Assembly: GCA_963751835.1 (NCBI GenBank)
Contig: CAVVWD010000023.1
Span: forward strand, 62,001-126,000
Direction of reading: 5' to 3'
Length of the DNA: 64,000 bases
Origin: JACVRW01 sp963751835
Lineage (GTDB): Bacteria > Actinomycetota > Thermoleophilia > Solirubrobacterales > Thermoleophilaceae
How positions within the stretch are numbered: position 1 is the stretch's first letter; each line of letters begins with the position of its first letter. Shown piece by piece: positions 41,796 through 49,363 of this stretch. Position numbers and translations under genes: made by a program. Under the pieces are notes generated by a model. That model was not told the DNA's origin and searched no databases. It saw nothing but the letters and a program-made list of their open reading frames with translations.

Positions 41796-42698
41796 TCACG
41801 CCGGCGCAGCGGCCGCGCGGAGCAGCAGTGCTTCGAGCACCGCGGCGAGCGCCGGGCGGCGAGGCGCGCCGCGGCGTACGAGTGCACTCACGTGGCGACG
41901 TGGCCGAGCGGGCTCCGCCAACTCGGCGAAGCGGATGCCGTCCGCGCGGGCGCAGGCGAGCGCGGGAAGCAGCCCGATCCCGAGTCCTTCCGCGACCAGA
42001 GCCTGGAAAAGGCGCGCGTCGTCGGCGCGGTGGACGATCCGGGGGCTGAAGCCGGCCGCACGGCACGTCTGTTCGAGTGCGGCCGCGAACTGCGTGCCCG
42101 CGAGCCCGGCGATCCATTTCGCGCCTGCAAGCGTCGGGAGCGCGACGGGCTCGGGTGCGGGGTGCTCGCGCGGGAGGACGAGCAGCAGTGGCTCCGCGAG
42201 CAGCAGCGTCGATTCGAGCCCCCCGACCGGCGCCGGGTCGACCTGCTCGTAGCTTTCGGACACCAGCAGATCGAGGCCGCCCGAACGCAGCAGCGGGATG
42301 CCGTCCTCGGGCTCGTGCTCGCGCACGGTGCAGGACAGCTCCGGGTGCCGCGCCGACAGGTCGACCATCGCGGGGACGACGAGGCCGGCGGCCGCGCTCG
42401 GGAAGGCGCCGATCACGATCTCGCCGCGCACGGTCTCGTGCTCGGCGGCGAGCTCGGCCTCTGCGGCGTCGAGCTCCGCGAGCACACGGTCGGTGCGTGC
42501 GACCAGGCCGTGCGCGGCGGGGGTCAGCCGGACCCGACGCCCGTCGCGTTCCAGTAACGAAGTGCCGACCTCGCGCTCGAGCTGCGCGAGCGACTGCGAG
42601 ATCGCCGAGGGCGTGTAGCCCACAACCCGTGCGACTGCTGCGATGGTGCCGTGACGGGAGAGCTCGCTCAGGAGCCGCAGTCGCCGCAGGTCGAGCAT
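41796..42698 (-). CDS. LysR-family transcriptional regulator
   Basis: The product has 300 residues. The N-terminal winged helix reads RRLRLLSELSRHGTIAAVARVVGYTPSAISQSLAQLEREVGTSLLERDGRRVRLTPAA, then a linker helix and a two-lobed periplasmic-binding-like effector domain (GEIVIGAFPSAAAGLVVPAMVDL, DLLVSESYEQVDPAP, GLGIGLLPALACARADGIRF). It lies 49 bases upstream of the sugar isomerase operon on the same strand and could regulate it. The divergent gene at 42777 is another candidate target. No coinducer can be inferred. Confidence 0.9.
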   Translation of the reverse strand: MLDLRRLRLLSELSRHGTIAAVARVVGYTPSAISQSLAQLEREVGTSLLERDGRRVRLTPAAHGLVARTDRVLAELDAAEAELAAEHETVRGEIVIGAFPSAAAGLVVPAMVDLSARHPELSCTVREHEPEDGIPLLRSGGLDLLVSESYEQVDPAPVGGLESTLLLAEPLLLVLPREHPAPEPVALPTLAGAKWIAGLAGTQFAAALEQTCRAAGFSPRIVHRADDARLFQALVAEGLGIGLLPALACARADGIRFAELAEPARPRRHVSALVRRGAPRRPALAAVLEALLLRAAAAPA

Positions 42699-42776
42699 CG
42701 TTTAGCAGAGCTTACGCTTACCTGAAGCCATCGGTGCTTGTGCTTCGCCCTATCGGTCGGATACTTGGTGTCGCGG

Positions 42777-43472
42777 ATGGCGCACGACGATTCCATCGGT
42801 CCGGGCAAGACACGGCCCGACCGGTATGAGCCGATGCCGGGGCTGGCCGAGTTGCCCGGCTGGCTGTGGCGCCGAAGCGGCCGCGCGCTGCGGGCCGGCG
42901 CCGCTCTCCTCCTGCTTGCCGTGATCGGGGTCGGGATCGCCCTGGCTCCCGGAATCCGGGAGAGCAAGGAGGACCAGGCCCGCGCCGAGCAGCGTGAGCG
43001 GGCGGCGGCCCGCGCCGAGCTCGTCGCCAAGCTCGAGGCCGAGCAGCGCCCGCGCTTCGGGCGCTCGGGCTCCGTGGCGCCTGCGGGCGCCGCCGCCGCG
43101 GAGCAGCTTTCCGCGCGCGCCACGGTGATGGCGGAGGTGCCCGCGGCAATCGTGGCCGACGCCCGCCGGCGCGTCCGGCTTGGGTCGCTCGCGGGCCCTG
43201 TCCTGCGCGTCGAGTGCGAGCCGTTTCCCCGGACCGTCGATGGCGTGGGCGCGCACGAGGACCTCTCGCGCCGCCGCGGCCGCTACACCTGTATCGCGGT
43301 TACCGCCGAGATTGAGCGCAGCGAGCAGACCGTCGGCGCTGTGCTCGGCCACAGGTACCGGACCCAGGTCGACTTCGACACCGGCCGCTACGCGTTCTGC
43401 AAGGTGGCCGGCCAGTCCGGCCCGTCGCGAGAGCAACTCGTGACCACTCCGCGGGCCTGCGGCGGCGGCTAG
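42777..43472 (+). CDS. Unknown single-span membrane protein with extracytoplasmic domain
   Basis: ATG at 42777 gives 231 residues; an in-frame GTG at 42738 is possible. Residues 1-35 are polar and cytoplasmic (DDSIGPGKTRPDRYEPMPGL), and a single helix (ALRAGAALLLLAVIGVGIAL) leads into a coiled Arg/Glu/Ala-rich stretch (ESKEDQARAEQRERAAARAELVAKLEAEQ). A globular domain of about 100 residues has three cysteines (VECEPFP, YTCIAV, AFCKVAG). No family is recognised. It looks like a conserved lineage-specific membrane protein. Confidence 0.72.
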   Translation: MAHDDSIGPGKTRPDRYEPMPGLAELPGWLWRRSGRALRAGAALLLLAVIGVGIALAPGIRESKEDQARAEQRERAAARAELVAKLEAEQRPRFGRSGSVAPAGAAAAEQLSARATVMAEVPAAIVADARRRVRLGSLAGPVLRVECEPFPRTVDGVGAHEDLSRRRGRYTCIAVTAEIERSEQTVGAVLGHRYRTQVDFDTGRYAFCKVAGQSGPSREQLVTTPRACGGG

Positions 43473-43515
43473 GCCGGGAGCGCCGCTGCGGCCGGCGCGC
43501 CTATGCTGCCGCCTC

Positions 43516-44574
43516 GTGCGGCAGCGAATGCGCGAGCTCGGCTATGCCGTGGGCCGGTTCCCGACGGGCGATCTGAACGCGCTCGGCGACGTGCCCGGCG
43601 TGCTCGTGGGCCACCGCACCCTGTCCGAGGGCGAGCGCCTGCGCACCGGCGTGACGGCGATCCTGCCGCACGGCGGCAACCTCTATACCGAGAAGGTGCT
43701 GGGCGCCTGCCACGTCGTCAACGGCTACGGCAAGGCCGCGGGCCTCACGCAGCTCGAGGAGCTCGGCAGCATCGAGAGCCCCATTCTGCTCACGAGCACG
43801 CTCTCGGTCGGTCCGGTCTGGGAGGGCGGCCTGCGCCACCTGCTCGAGCAGAACCCGGAGGCCGCACGCGACCGGGACACGGTCAACGTGATCGTGGGCG
43901 AGTGCTTCGACGGCTGGCTCTCCGACGCACGCGCGCTGGCCGTGCGGCCGGAGCACGCACTCGAGGCGATCGCGGCGGCGGCTCCGGGCGAGGCGAGCGA
44001 GGGCGCGGTGGGCGCGGGCACTGGTACGACCTGCTTCGGCTTCAAGTCGGGTGTGGGTACTGCATCGCGACAGGCAGGCGGGAACGTCCTCGGCTGCCTC
44101 GTGGTGTCCAACTACGGCGCGCGCCGCGACCTGCACATGCTCGTGGGCGAGGCCGAGACAGCCCTCGCAAGCGCCGCTGCCGAGCCACCCGCTCAGGGCG
44201 GCTCGATCATGATCGTGCTGGGCACGGACGCCGCGCTCTCCGAGCGCCAGCTCCGCCGCCTGGCGGCGCGCGGCTCCTTCGGCCTCGGCCGGGCCGGCTC
44301 GTTCGCGACGAACGCGAGCGGCGAGTACGTCCTCGCCTTCTCGACGGCGCAGCGGCTGTCGCACCGGAGCGACGACTCGCACCTCGAGCTGCGCTTCCTG
44401 CGGGACGACTCGACGGCCATGCGGGATCTGTTCGAGGCCGCCGGCGAGCTGGTGCACGAGGCCGTGCTCAACTCGCTCTGCTCCGCCGCCGCCATGGAGG
44501 GACGCGACGGCAACCGCGTCGAGGCGTTCCCGTACGAGCTGCTGGAGGGCGCACCGGGGGTGCTGCGCCTCTGA
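43516..44574 (+). CDS. P1 (S58) family peptidase, DmpA/beta-aminopeptidase-like
   Basis: GTG at 43516 gives 352 residues. It begins GDLNALGDVPGVLVGHRTL, the family opening, followed by TSTLSVGPVWEGG, VGAGTGTTCFGFKSGVGTASR and VLGCLVVSNYGARRDL. In this family the precursor cuts itself just before the Ser of the (V/G)-S/N segment and the freed Ser is the nucleophile, so VVSNYG marks the probable cleavage point. It removes N-terminal D- or beta-amino acids from small peptides or amides. A strong hairpin follows the gene. Confidence 0.9.
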   Translation: MRQRMRELGYAVGRFPTGDLNALGDVPGVLVGHRTLSEGERLRTGVTAILPHGGNLYTEKVLGACHVVNGYGKAAGLTQLEELGSIESPILLTSTLSVGPVWEGGLRHLLEQNPEAARDRDTVNVIVGECFDGWLSDARALAVRPEHALEAIAAAAPGEASEGAVGAGTGTTCFGFKSGVGTASRQAGGNVLGCLVVSNYGARRDLHMLVGEAETALASAAAEPPAQGGSIMIVLGTDAALSERQLRRLAARGSFGLGRAGSFATNASGEYVLAFSTAQRLSHRSDDSHLELRFLRDDSTAMRDLFEAAGELVHEAVLNSLCSAAAMEGRDGNRVEAFPYELLEGAPGVLRL

Positions 44575-44618
44575 GGGCCCGCCGCCCCTGAGGCTCCGCC
44601 TCCCCCGATCCGCTCGAA

Positions 44619-44661
44619 GCTCTCGACAAAAGTCAACCGTGAGTGGACTTTTGTCGAGAGC
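44619..44661. terminator. 16-base perfect inverted repeat after the DmpA-like gene
   Basis: The arm at 44619-44634 (GCTCTCGACAAAAGTC) pairs perfectly with 44646-44661, with an 11-base loop. It lies 45 bases after the DmpA-like stop and 34 before the VOC start. It may end transcription, but the AT-rich AAAAGTC/GACTTTT core is more like a protein-binding or dispersed repeat than a typical GC terminator. Confidence 0.55.
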
Positions 44662-44694
44662 CTGCCGGGGGCGCGGCATCGTAGGCTCGCGTTA

Positions 44695-45349
44695 GTGGAC
44701 CGTATTGCGACGCAACCCGAAATCGACGAGCTCGAGATCGCCGACGAGCCGGCCGCCTGGCGCGCGGTCGGCTTTGAAGTGGAGGGCGCCGTCTCGGAGG
44801 TCGGCAAGGTGCGGCTGCGGTTCGCGGGCCGTGGCGAGCGGCGCGGGATCGTCGAGTGGTCGCTGCGGGGAGCTTCGTCGCTGGAGCTCGACGGACTTCC
44901 CACGGTCGCCTCCGAGCGGCCGCCGGCCGCCGGCGGGGCGCATCCCAACGGGGTCGAGTCGATCGATCATGTCGTTGTGATGACGCCTGACCTCGACCGC
45001 ACAGCGGAGGTGCTGCGCGGCGCGGGACTCGACTTCCGGCGCCTGCGCGAGGGCGCCACCCCGGGCGGCTCGGTGCGCCAGGCCTTCTTCAGGATGGGCG
45101 AGGTGATTCTCGAGGTGGTGCAGGCGCCCGAGGGCACGAAGCTCGCCGCCGATCCCGGCGGCCCGGCGCGGCTCTGGGGCATCTCATTCCTCGTGCCCGA
45201 CCTGGACGCGACCGCCGCGGCGCTCGGCGACCTGCTCGGCGACGCCTCGCGACGCCGTCCAGCCCGGCCGCCGCATCGCGACCCTGCGCCGCGAGGCCGG
45301 CCTCGGCCCGGCGGTCGCATTCATGACGCCCGGACCTGGCGCGATCTGA
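44695..45349 (+). CDS. VOC-family (glyoxalase-like) protein, one-base frameshift
   Basis: GTG at 44695 opens a protein that reads well as VOC through SIDHVVVMTPDLDRTAEVLRGAGLDF, FRMGEVILEVVQAPEG and LWGISFLVPDLDATAAALGDLLG. After that the frame goes wrong, and the expected ending DAVQPGRRIATLRREAGLG, then PAVAFMTPGPGAI continues one base over to TGA at 45347. Deleting G45241 restores LLGTPRDAVQPGRR exactly. It is therefore one gene with an extra base, true mutation or read error. Function beyond the VOC fold is unknown. Confidence 0.78.
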
Positions 45350-45395
45350 CCTTCTCGGCCCGCCCGGCCCGGCGTTACGCTGCGGCCGAGCGCAT

Positions 45396-46353
45396 ATGCG
45401 TCGCCTGCTCGTTCCTGTCTCTGGTCACCGCGGCACTGGCATTCCCGGTGGCCGCCTCCGCAGATCACCATCTGATGACGGTCAACGAGGTGATGCTGTC
45501 GTCGGGCGGCAATGCCGCGGCGCAATTCGTCGAGCTGCTGGATCCGATGGACGAGCCGTTCCCGAACACCTACGTTCCCTACAAGCTGGTTGCTTATGAC
45601 GGCAGCGGCGTCAGGGTGGGCGGCCAGGACCTCGGGAACCCCTTCATGGCGCGCGACAACACCGAGCCGTTCGTGATCGCGTCCGACGCCGCCGGGCTGG
45701 GCGCTATCCGAGACGCGCCGCTCACCTTCGGGCTGCCTCCGGCAGCGGGACGGGTCTGTTTCACCCGTCTGGCCGCGGAGGAACCCGTTAACTGCATCGC
45801 CTATGGCTGTCCGCCGGCGCAGCTCCCGGGGGTCCTGTCCGGCCCTGCGCCCGCCGACGGCCAGTCGCTCCAGAGGACGGGCGCCGCGCTCGGCCTCGGC
45901 GCGCCTACGCCCAACGCCGCCAACGCGGTCGGCGGATTGCCGGCCTGCCCGGGTGGCGGCGGTGGCGGTGGCACCGGAGGAGGCGGTGGGGGCGGTGGCG
46001 GCGGCGGCACAACCGACACCACCGCTCCCAGCGCGCGCCTCGGCGGCAAGGCGCGTCAGGACGTCGACAAGGTGGCGATCAGTGTGGCGCTGTCGGAGGC
46101 GGCTGCCCTCACCGTGAGCGGGACCGTCAACGTCCCCGGCGCCGCGCGAACCCTCCGCTTCAAGACAGTTCGCCGCCAGGCGCAGGCCGGGCAGAGGGTC
46201 ACCGTCAAGCTCAAGCTGTCGCGCAAGGCACGCGGTGCTGTCAAGGCCGCTCTGAAGCGTGGCCGTCGCATCAAGGCGAGCGTCAAGGTCAGCGCGCGCG
46301 ACAGCGCCGGGAACACCACGACGAGGCGGCGCTCGATCCGGCTCACCAACTGA
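45396..46353 (+). CDS. Secreted lamin-tail-like protein with poly-glycine linker, one-base frameshift in the signal peptide
   Basis: ATG at 45396 gives MRRLLV. One base later the frame continues as LSLVTAALAFPVAASADHH, so removing a T at 45412/45413 yields a perfect signal peptide with cleavage after ASA. The mature part (TVNEVMLSSGGNAAAQFVELLDPMDEPFPNTYVPYKLVAYD) resembles lamin-tail or related extracellular domains. A long Gly tract (bases about 45953-46009) links to a C-terminal basic Ig-like domain (TTAPSARLGGKARQD, then LKLSRKARGAVKAALKRGRRIKASVKVSARDSAGN), common in secreted Thermoleophilia proteins. Confidence 0.72.
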
Positions 46354-46410
46354 GCCTTTCCGGGCCGCTGTCCGGGCCTCGGGGACCTCCGCTGAGACCC
46401 ACGAGACCAG

Positions 46411-46536
46411 GTCGATACTGACGCGGCGCGCGTTCGCCAGGTGCTGTCGCGACAGGTGCTGCGCAACCTGGGCCCCGGCCACCCGGTGTCGGTCACGGTC
46501 GATCCGGACGACAGGGCCCGTCTCGAGATCGGCTGA
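46411..46536 (+). pseudogene. C-terminal remnant of a small conserved protein, copy A
   Basis: An open stretch ending at TGA 46534-46536 reads AARVRQVLSRQVLRNLGPGHP, then VSVTVDPDDRARLEIG, with no credible start. It matches the tail of the fragment that follows (hydrophobic-R-x3-S, then V-x-VDPDD), so the two are decayed tandem copies of one protein type. Confidence 0.4.
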
Positions 46537-46549
46537 GACGGGACGCGTC

Positions 46550-46827
46550 ATGGGCCTTCTGAAGAACGTGCGGAACGCGATCGCTCTGGGGCGGGACACC
46601 GTGACGGACGGCGCCGGAGGCATGGACTTGGCCGGCGCCCTGGCCGACCATGGCGAGCTCGAGTCTCCGAGGTTACTCCCGAGCGAGGTGCGCCCTACCG
46701 GGTCCAGCACCGCGAGATCGTCTCCTCGATGGCTGTCGGCTCCTAGGCCGACGGCACGACGATCGCATGCGGCATCGACCCGGACGACCCTCAGAACATC
46801 GCTTTCGGCGAGAGGCCGTTCATGTAG
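46550..46827 (+). pseudogene. Decayed small conserved protein, copy B
   Basis: ATG at 46550 gives MGLLKNVRNAIALGRDTVTDGAG, then GMDLAGALADHGELESP. The reading then shifts frame to APYRVQHREIVSSMAVGS, hits a stop at 46745, and resumes ADGTTIACGIDPDDPQNIAFGERPFM before TAG 46825. The intact family pairs a short amphipathic head with a small beta domain ending in VDPDDP. Frameshift plus internal stop mark it as a pseudogene. The 534-base gap 46354-46887 contains only these two remnants. Confidence 0.5.
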
Positions 46828-46887
46828 GCCCGACGGACTGCAGGGACTCGCCTGCCGGGCCCGCGCGGTGGCGACGGCGCCGCTCGC

Positions 46888-47565
46888 TCAGGGCATGTCG
46901 TGCTCGCGCACCTCGTCCAGCGCCGAGCGCCCGCCGATCTCGACCCAGCCGGCGTCGCGGGGCCGCGCATTGATGCGCGAGGCGCGGCCCTGGCGTATCT
47001 CGATCGGACGGCCGAGGCGTTCCGCCAGCAGCAGAGCGGCGGCGCCGGTCGCCTCGTCCTCCGCGATGCCGATTCCGACCGGGAAGACGCGCGCGCGGAC
47101 GACTCCGGCGGGCTCGTCGATCCAGGCCCACGCCCCGATGAGGTCGGATCCGGCCGGGGGCCCGGTCAGCGCCTCGACCTCCTTCGGCGAGCCCAGCTCG
47201 ACCCACTCGTACGCGGGACCCCACTCCGGTCGGGCGGTGCAGAACGACATGCCGTCCTCGTAGCGCACCGGCACCTCGCCGGCGGGCGGGTTGAGCGCCT
47301 CGACGGGCGTGCGCTGCTCGGCGAGCAGCCAGGCTGTCCCGACGCTGGGGTGACCAGCGAAGTCGAGCTCGACCGAAGGGGTGAAGATGCGGATCTGACC
47401 GCGCTCGGCATCGTCCACGAACACGGTCTCGCTGAGCGCGAGCTCAGCGGCCACCCCCTGGCGGCTCTCCGCCGAGACCGCGCTCCCGTCGAGGAAGACG
47501 GCGAGCGGATTGCCGCCGCTGCCGTCCTCCGAGCAGAAGACGCGAAGCAGGTGAACGGTCGGCAC
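46888..47565 (-). CDS. PhzF-family isomerase/epimerase
   Basis: The product has 225 residues, shorter than the usual 260-290. It starts PTVHLLRVFCSEDGSGGNPLAVFLDG. It has the catalytic Glu in ELALSETVFV, the TPSVELDFAGHPSVGTAWLL segment and the DEATGAAALLLAERLGRPIEIRQG closing motif, so both halves of the diaminopimelate-epimerase fold are present. The family isomerises phenazine precursors or acts as a broad epimerase; no phenazine genes are near, so its substrate is unknown. Confidence 0.88.
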   Translation of the reverse strand: MPTVHLLRVFCSEDGSGGNPLAVFLDGSAVSAESRQGVAAELALSETVFVDDAERGQIRIFTPSVELDFAGHPSVGTAWLLAEQRTPVEALNPPAGEVPVRYEDGMSFCTARPEWGPAYEWVELGSPKEVEALTGPPAGSDLIGAWAWIDEPAGVVRARVFPVGIGIAEDEATGAAALLLAERLGRPIEIRQGRASRINARPRDAGWVEIGGRSALDEVREHDMP

Positions 47566-47612
47566 GAAACCGAACGTTACGTCGTCGGCGCCGGCGCTAG
47601 GGTGTCGCCACG

Positions 47613-48095
47613 ATGGCCAACATCGAGCTGCGGGCCGGCGAGACGAGCGTGTACGAGGGGCATCCCTCGTGGCGGGCGCTGATGGGCTTCTACCTGATCG
47701 GCCTGGTCGCGGCCGTGCTGGTGTTCGCCGTCGTGGGCCTCCTCCTGGACGAGATGGCGCTCGGCGTGGTCGCCGGCGTCGGGCTGGCCGCCCTTACGCT
47801 GCTGATCGGCTGGTTCCGTCGTGTCGCGACCGTCTACCTCATCACCAACCAGCGGCTCCGGATCTCACGCGGCGTCGCGCGGCGCCGCGTGCAGGAGACC
47901 CGCCTCGACCGCGTGCAGAACGTGAACTTCGACCAGACCGTCGTCGACCGCATGCTGCGCGTCGGGTCGGTGGACTTCGACACGGCGGGGACGGACGACT
48001 CGGAGTTTCGCTTCGACTGGGTGAACAACCCGGAGGGCGTCGTCCGAGCCGTCAACGACGCCATACACGAACAGGAGAGCCAAACTCCGCGCTAA
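47613..48095 (+). CDS. PH-domain (bPH_2/DUF304) membrane protein
   Basis: The product has 160 residues. Two helices (ALMGFYLIGLVAAVLVFAVVGLL and ALGVVAGVGLAALTLLIGWF) follow a short beta head (RAGETSVYEGHPSW). The bacterial PH-like domain comes next: TVYLITNQRLRISRGVARRRVQETRLDRVQNVNFDQTVVDRMLRVGSVDFDTAG. It is a membrane-tethered protein of unknown role, in the family of B. subtilis YdbS/YdbT. It stands alone between PhzF and the sigma remnant. Confidence 0.88.
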   Translation: MANIELRAGETSVYEGHPSWRALMGFYLIGLVAAVLVFAVVGLLLDEMALGVVAGVGLAALTLLIGWFRRVATVYLITNQRLRISRGVARRRVQETRLDRVQNVNFDQTVVDRMLRVGSVDFDTAGTDDSEFRFDWVNNPEGVVRAVNDAIHEQESQTPR

Positions 48096-48116
48096 CCCCC
48101 GCCCGGGGCGAAACCG

Positions 48117-48416
48117 TCACCTCTCCGCTTTGCCCACCCTATGGGTGGTCAGAACGGAGAGGTAGACACGGCGATCGCCCCGGCGAGCGACGAGCCGTAC
48201 ACCGATCCGGCGGGGCAGCCCTCGCCAGGCGCGCAGGAGCGTGTCCTGGAGTGCGTCCTCGGCATCCTGGACTGAGCCAAGCATCCGGTAGCAGTGCGCG
48301 TGGAGCGCTCGGCGGTGGGGCTCGACGATCGCCTGGAAGGCGACCTCGTCGCCCTGGCGGGCGGATTCGATCAGTCCGCGTTCGGGAACGCTGACCGCTG
48401 TGGGGGCGTAACTCAT
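48117..48416 (-). pseudogene. Truncated ECF sigma factor (region 2 only)
   Basis: ATG at 48416 after AGGAAGAG opens with a good sigma-70 region 2: ERGLIESARQGDEVAFQAIVEPHRRALHAHCYRMLGSVQDAEDALQDTLLRAWRGL. After residue 70 the family sequence stops and an unrelated basic tail (RRIGVRLVARRGDRRV) ends at 48117. Region 4 is absent. It resembles the ECF group that uses a SnoaL-like C-terminal domain. It is either a dead gene or a short protein that could still bind core polymerase. The ribosome site is intact. Confidence 0.6.
48119..48163. terminator. Two-stem hairpin at the end of the sigma remnant and PH-domain gene
   Basis: ACCTCTCCG (48119-48127) pairs with CGGAGAGGT (48155-48163). An inner stem CCCACC/GGGTGG (48133-48138 with 48143-48148) closes on CTAT. 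It starts 24 bases after the PH-domain stop and covers the last codons of the sigma remnant, so it may terminate both convergent transcripts. No T-run. Confidence 0.5.
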
Positions 48417-48504
48417 CTCTTCCTGACGACTAAGACCCCTCCAGCCCCCGAAATCCATCGCTCCACATGAATCTCGAGACGCGTCAGCTACCCTCCTCCG
48501 CTTC

Positions 48505-49002
48505 GTGAAGCTCGCCAGCATTACCGCGGTCTTCGCCGCGGCCGTGCCGGCTGCCGGCGACATCCATGCTCCAACGCCGGAGTCCGCGTTTCCCGTGCGC
48601 GGACACGCGGACTTTGGGGAGGCCGGCGCGCGCTTCGGCGCCTGGCGCGGCGGGCACGTCCATGAGGGGCAGGACGTGTTCGCGCCGGCGGGCACGCCGC
48701 TGGTCTCCGTCCGCCCCGGGAAGGTGGTCGAGAAGGGCGACGACGGCGGACGCGGCAACTACGTCGCGATCTGGAGCCGAGCCGCCCGCCGCACGTTCGT
48801 CTACCTGCACATGCGCCGGCCGACGCCGCTCAGCCCCGGCGAGCGCGTCGGGGCAGGGGAGCGCATCGGAGCGGTGGGCTGCACTGGATCCTGCTGGGGC
48901 GACCACCTGCATCTCGAGGTTCGGCGCGGGCGCGGCACCACCGGCCGGCCCCACGATCCGCAGCCGCTCCTGCGCAGGCTGGCAAGACGCGCCGCTCGCT
49001 AA
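48505..49002 (+). CDS. M23-family metallopeptidase (secreted)
   Basis: GTG at 48505 gives 165 residues with a short signal peptide (KLASITAVFAAAVPAAG). The LytM domain follows: zinc site HVHEGQDVFAPAGTPLVSVRPGKVV (H-x3-D), GGRGNYVAIW, TFVYLHMRRP, and CWGDHLHLEVR (H-x-H). These are all the ligands of an active peptidoglycan endopeptidase. There is no cell-wall-binding domain, so it is a minimal secreted enzyme. A clean hairpin overlaps its stop. Confidence 0.9.
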   Translation: MKLASITAVFAAAVPAAGDIHAPTPESAFPVRGHADFGEAGARFGAWRGGHVHEGQDVFAPAGTPLVSVRPGKVVEKGDDGGRGNYVAIWSRAARRTFVYLHMRRPTPLSPGERVGAGERIGAVGCTGSCWGDHLHLEVRRGRGTTGRPHDPQPLLRRLARRAAR

Positions 49003-49025
49003 GCCTGGATCCACCGATCCAGGCT
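49002..49025 (+). terminator. Terminator-like hairpin after the M23 gene
   Basis: AGCCTGGATC-CACC-GATCCAGGCT, a perfect 10-base stem with a 4-base loop, begins at the last base of the TAA stop. No T-run follows. The next gene starts 24 bases further on. Confidence 0.7.
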
Positions 49026-49048
49026 AGGGCGGGTACTCTGCCGGTCCC

Positions 49049-49351
49049 GTGGACCAGATGGAGCTCCGCAACCGGCTCGTCATGGCTACCCAGATGTGGC
49101 GCGAGGCGACGGACGAGTCGCTCCCACGCATGCCGCCCGGCGAGCCGGCAGAGCAGCTCAACGGCTTCGAGCTGAGGCTCATCGACATGCTCTGCGCACA
49201 GGCGACTCCGCAGACCGCCCGCGACGTTGCCGACAAGACCTGGGACCTGGTCCACGATCGCCCCGACGACGACCCGGTCAAGCGACGGGTGGTCGAGTGC
49301 CACGAGGCGCTCGCGCGCCTGTCGGCGCGAGGTGGCGGCCCCGGTTTCTAG
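49049..49351 (+). CDS. Hypothetical helical protein, 100 residues
   Basis: GTG at 49049 gives a mainly helical, charged protein (LRNRLVMATQMWREATDESLPRMPPGE, FELRLIDMLCAQATPQTARDVADKTWDLVHDRPDDDPVKRRVVECHEALARL). There is no membrane segment and no recognised domain. It lies 12 bases upstream of the sensor phosphatase gene and may be co-expressed with it. Coding character (GC-rich third positions, sensible length) favours a real gene. Confidence 0.6.
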   Translation: MDQMELRNRLVMATQMWREATDESLPRMPPGEPAEQLNGFELRLIDMLCAQATPQTARDVADKTWDLVHDRPDDDPVKRRVVECHEALARLSARGGGPGF

Positions 49352-49363
49352 TCTTTGTGGCCG

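Noticed and set aside
42205..42230. GATTCGAG resembling a tRNA T-arm
   Set aside because: It lies inside the LysR coding region and no acceptor or anticodon stems can be built; no tRNA was seen anywhere in the window.
45953..46009. GGC/GGT-rich tract considered as a non-coding simple repeat
   Set aside because: It keeps the reading frame and encodes a poly-Gly linker between two secreted domains.
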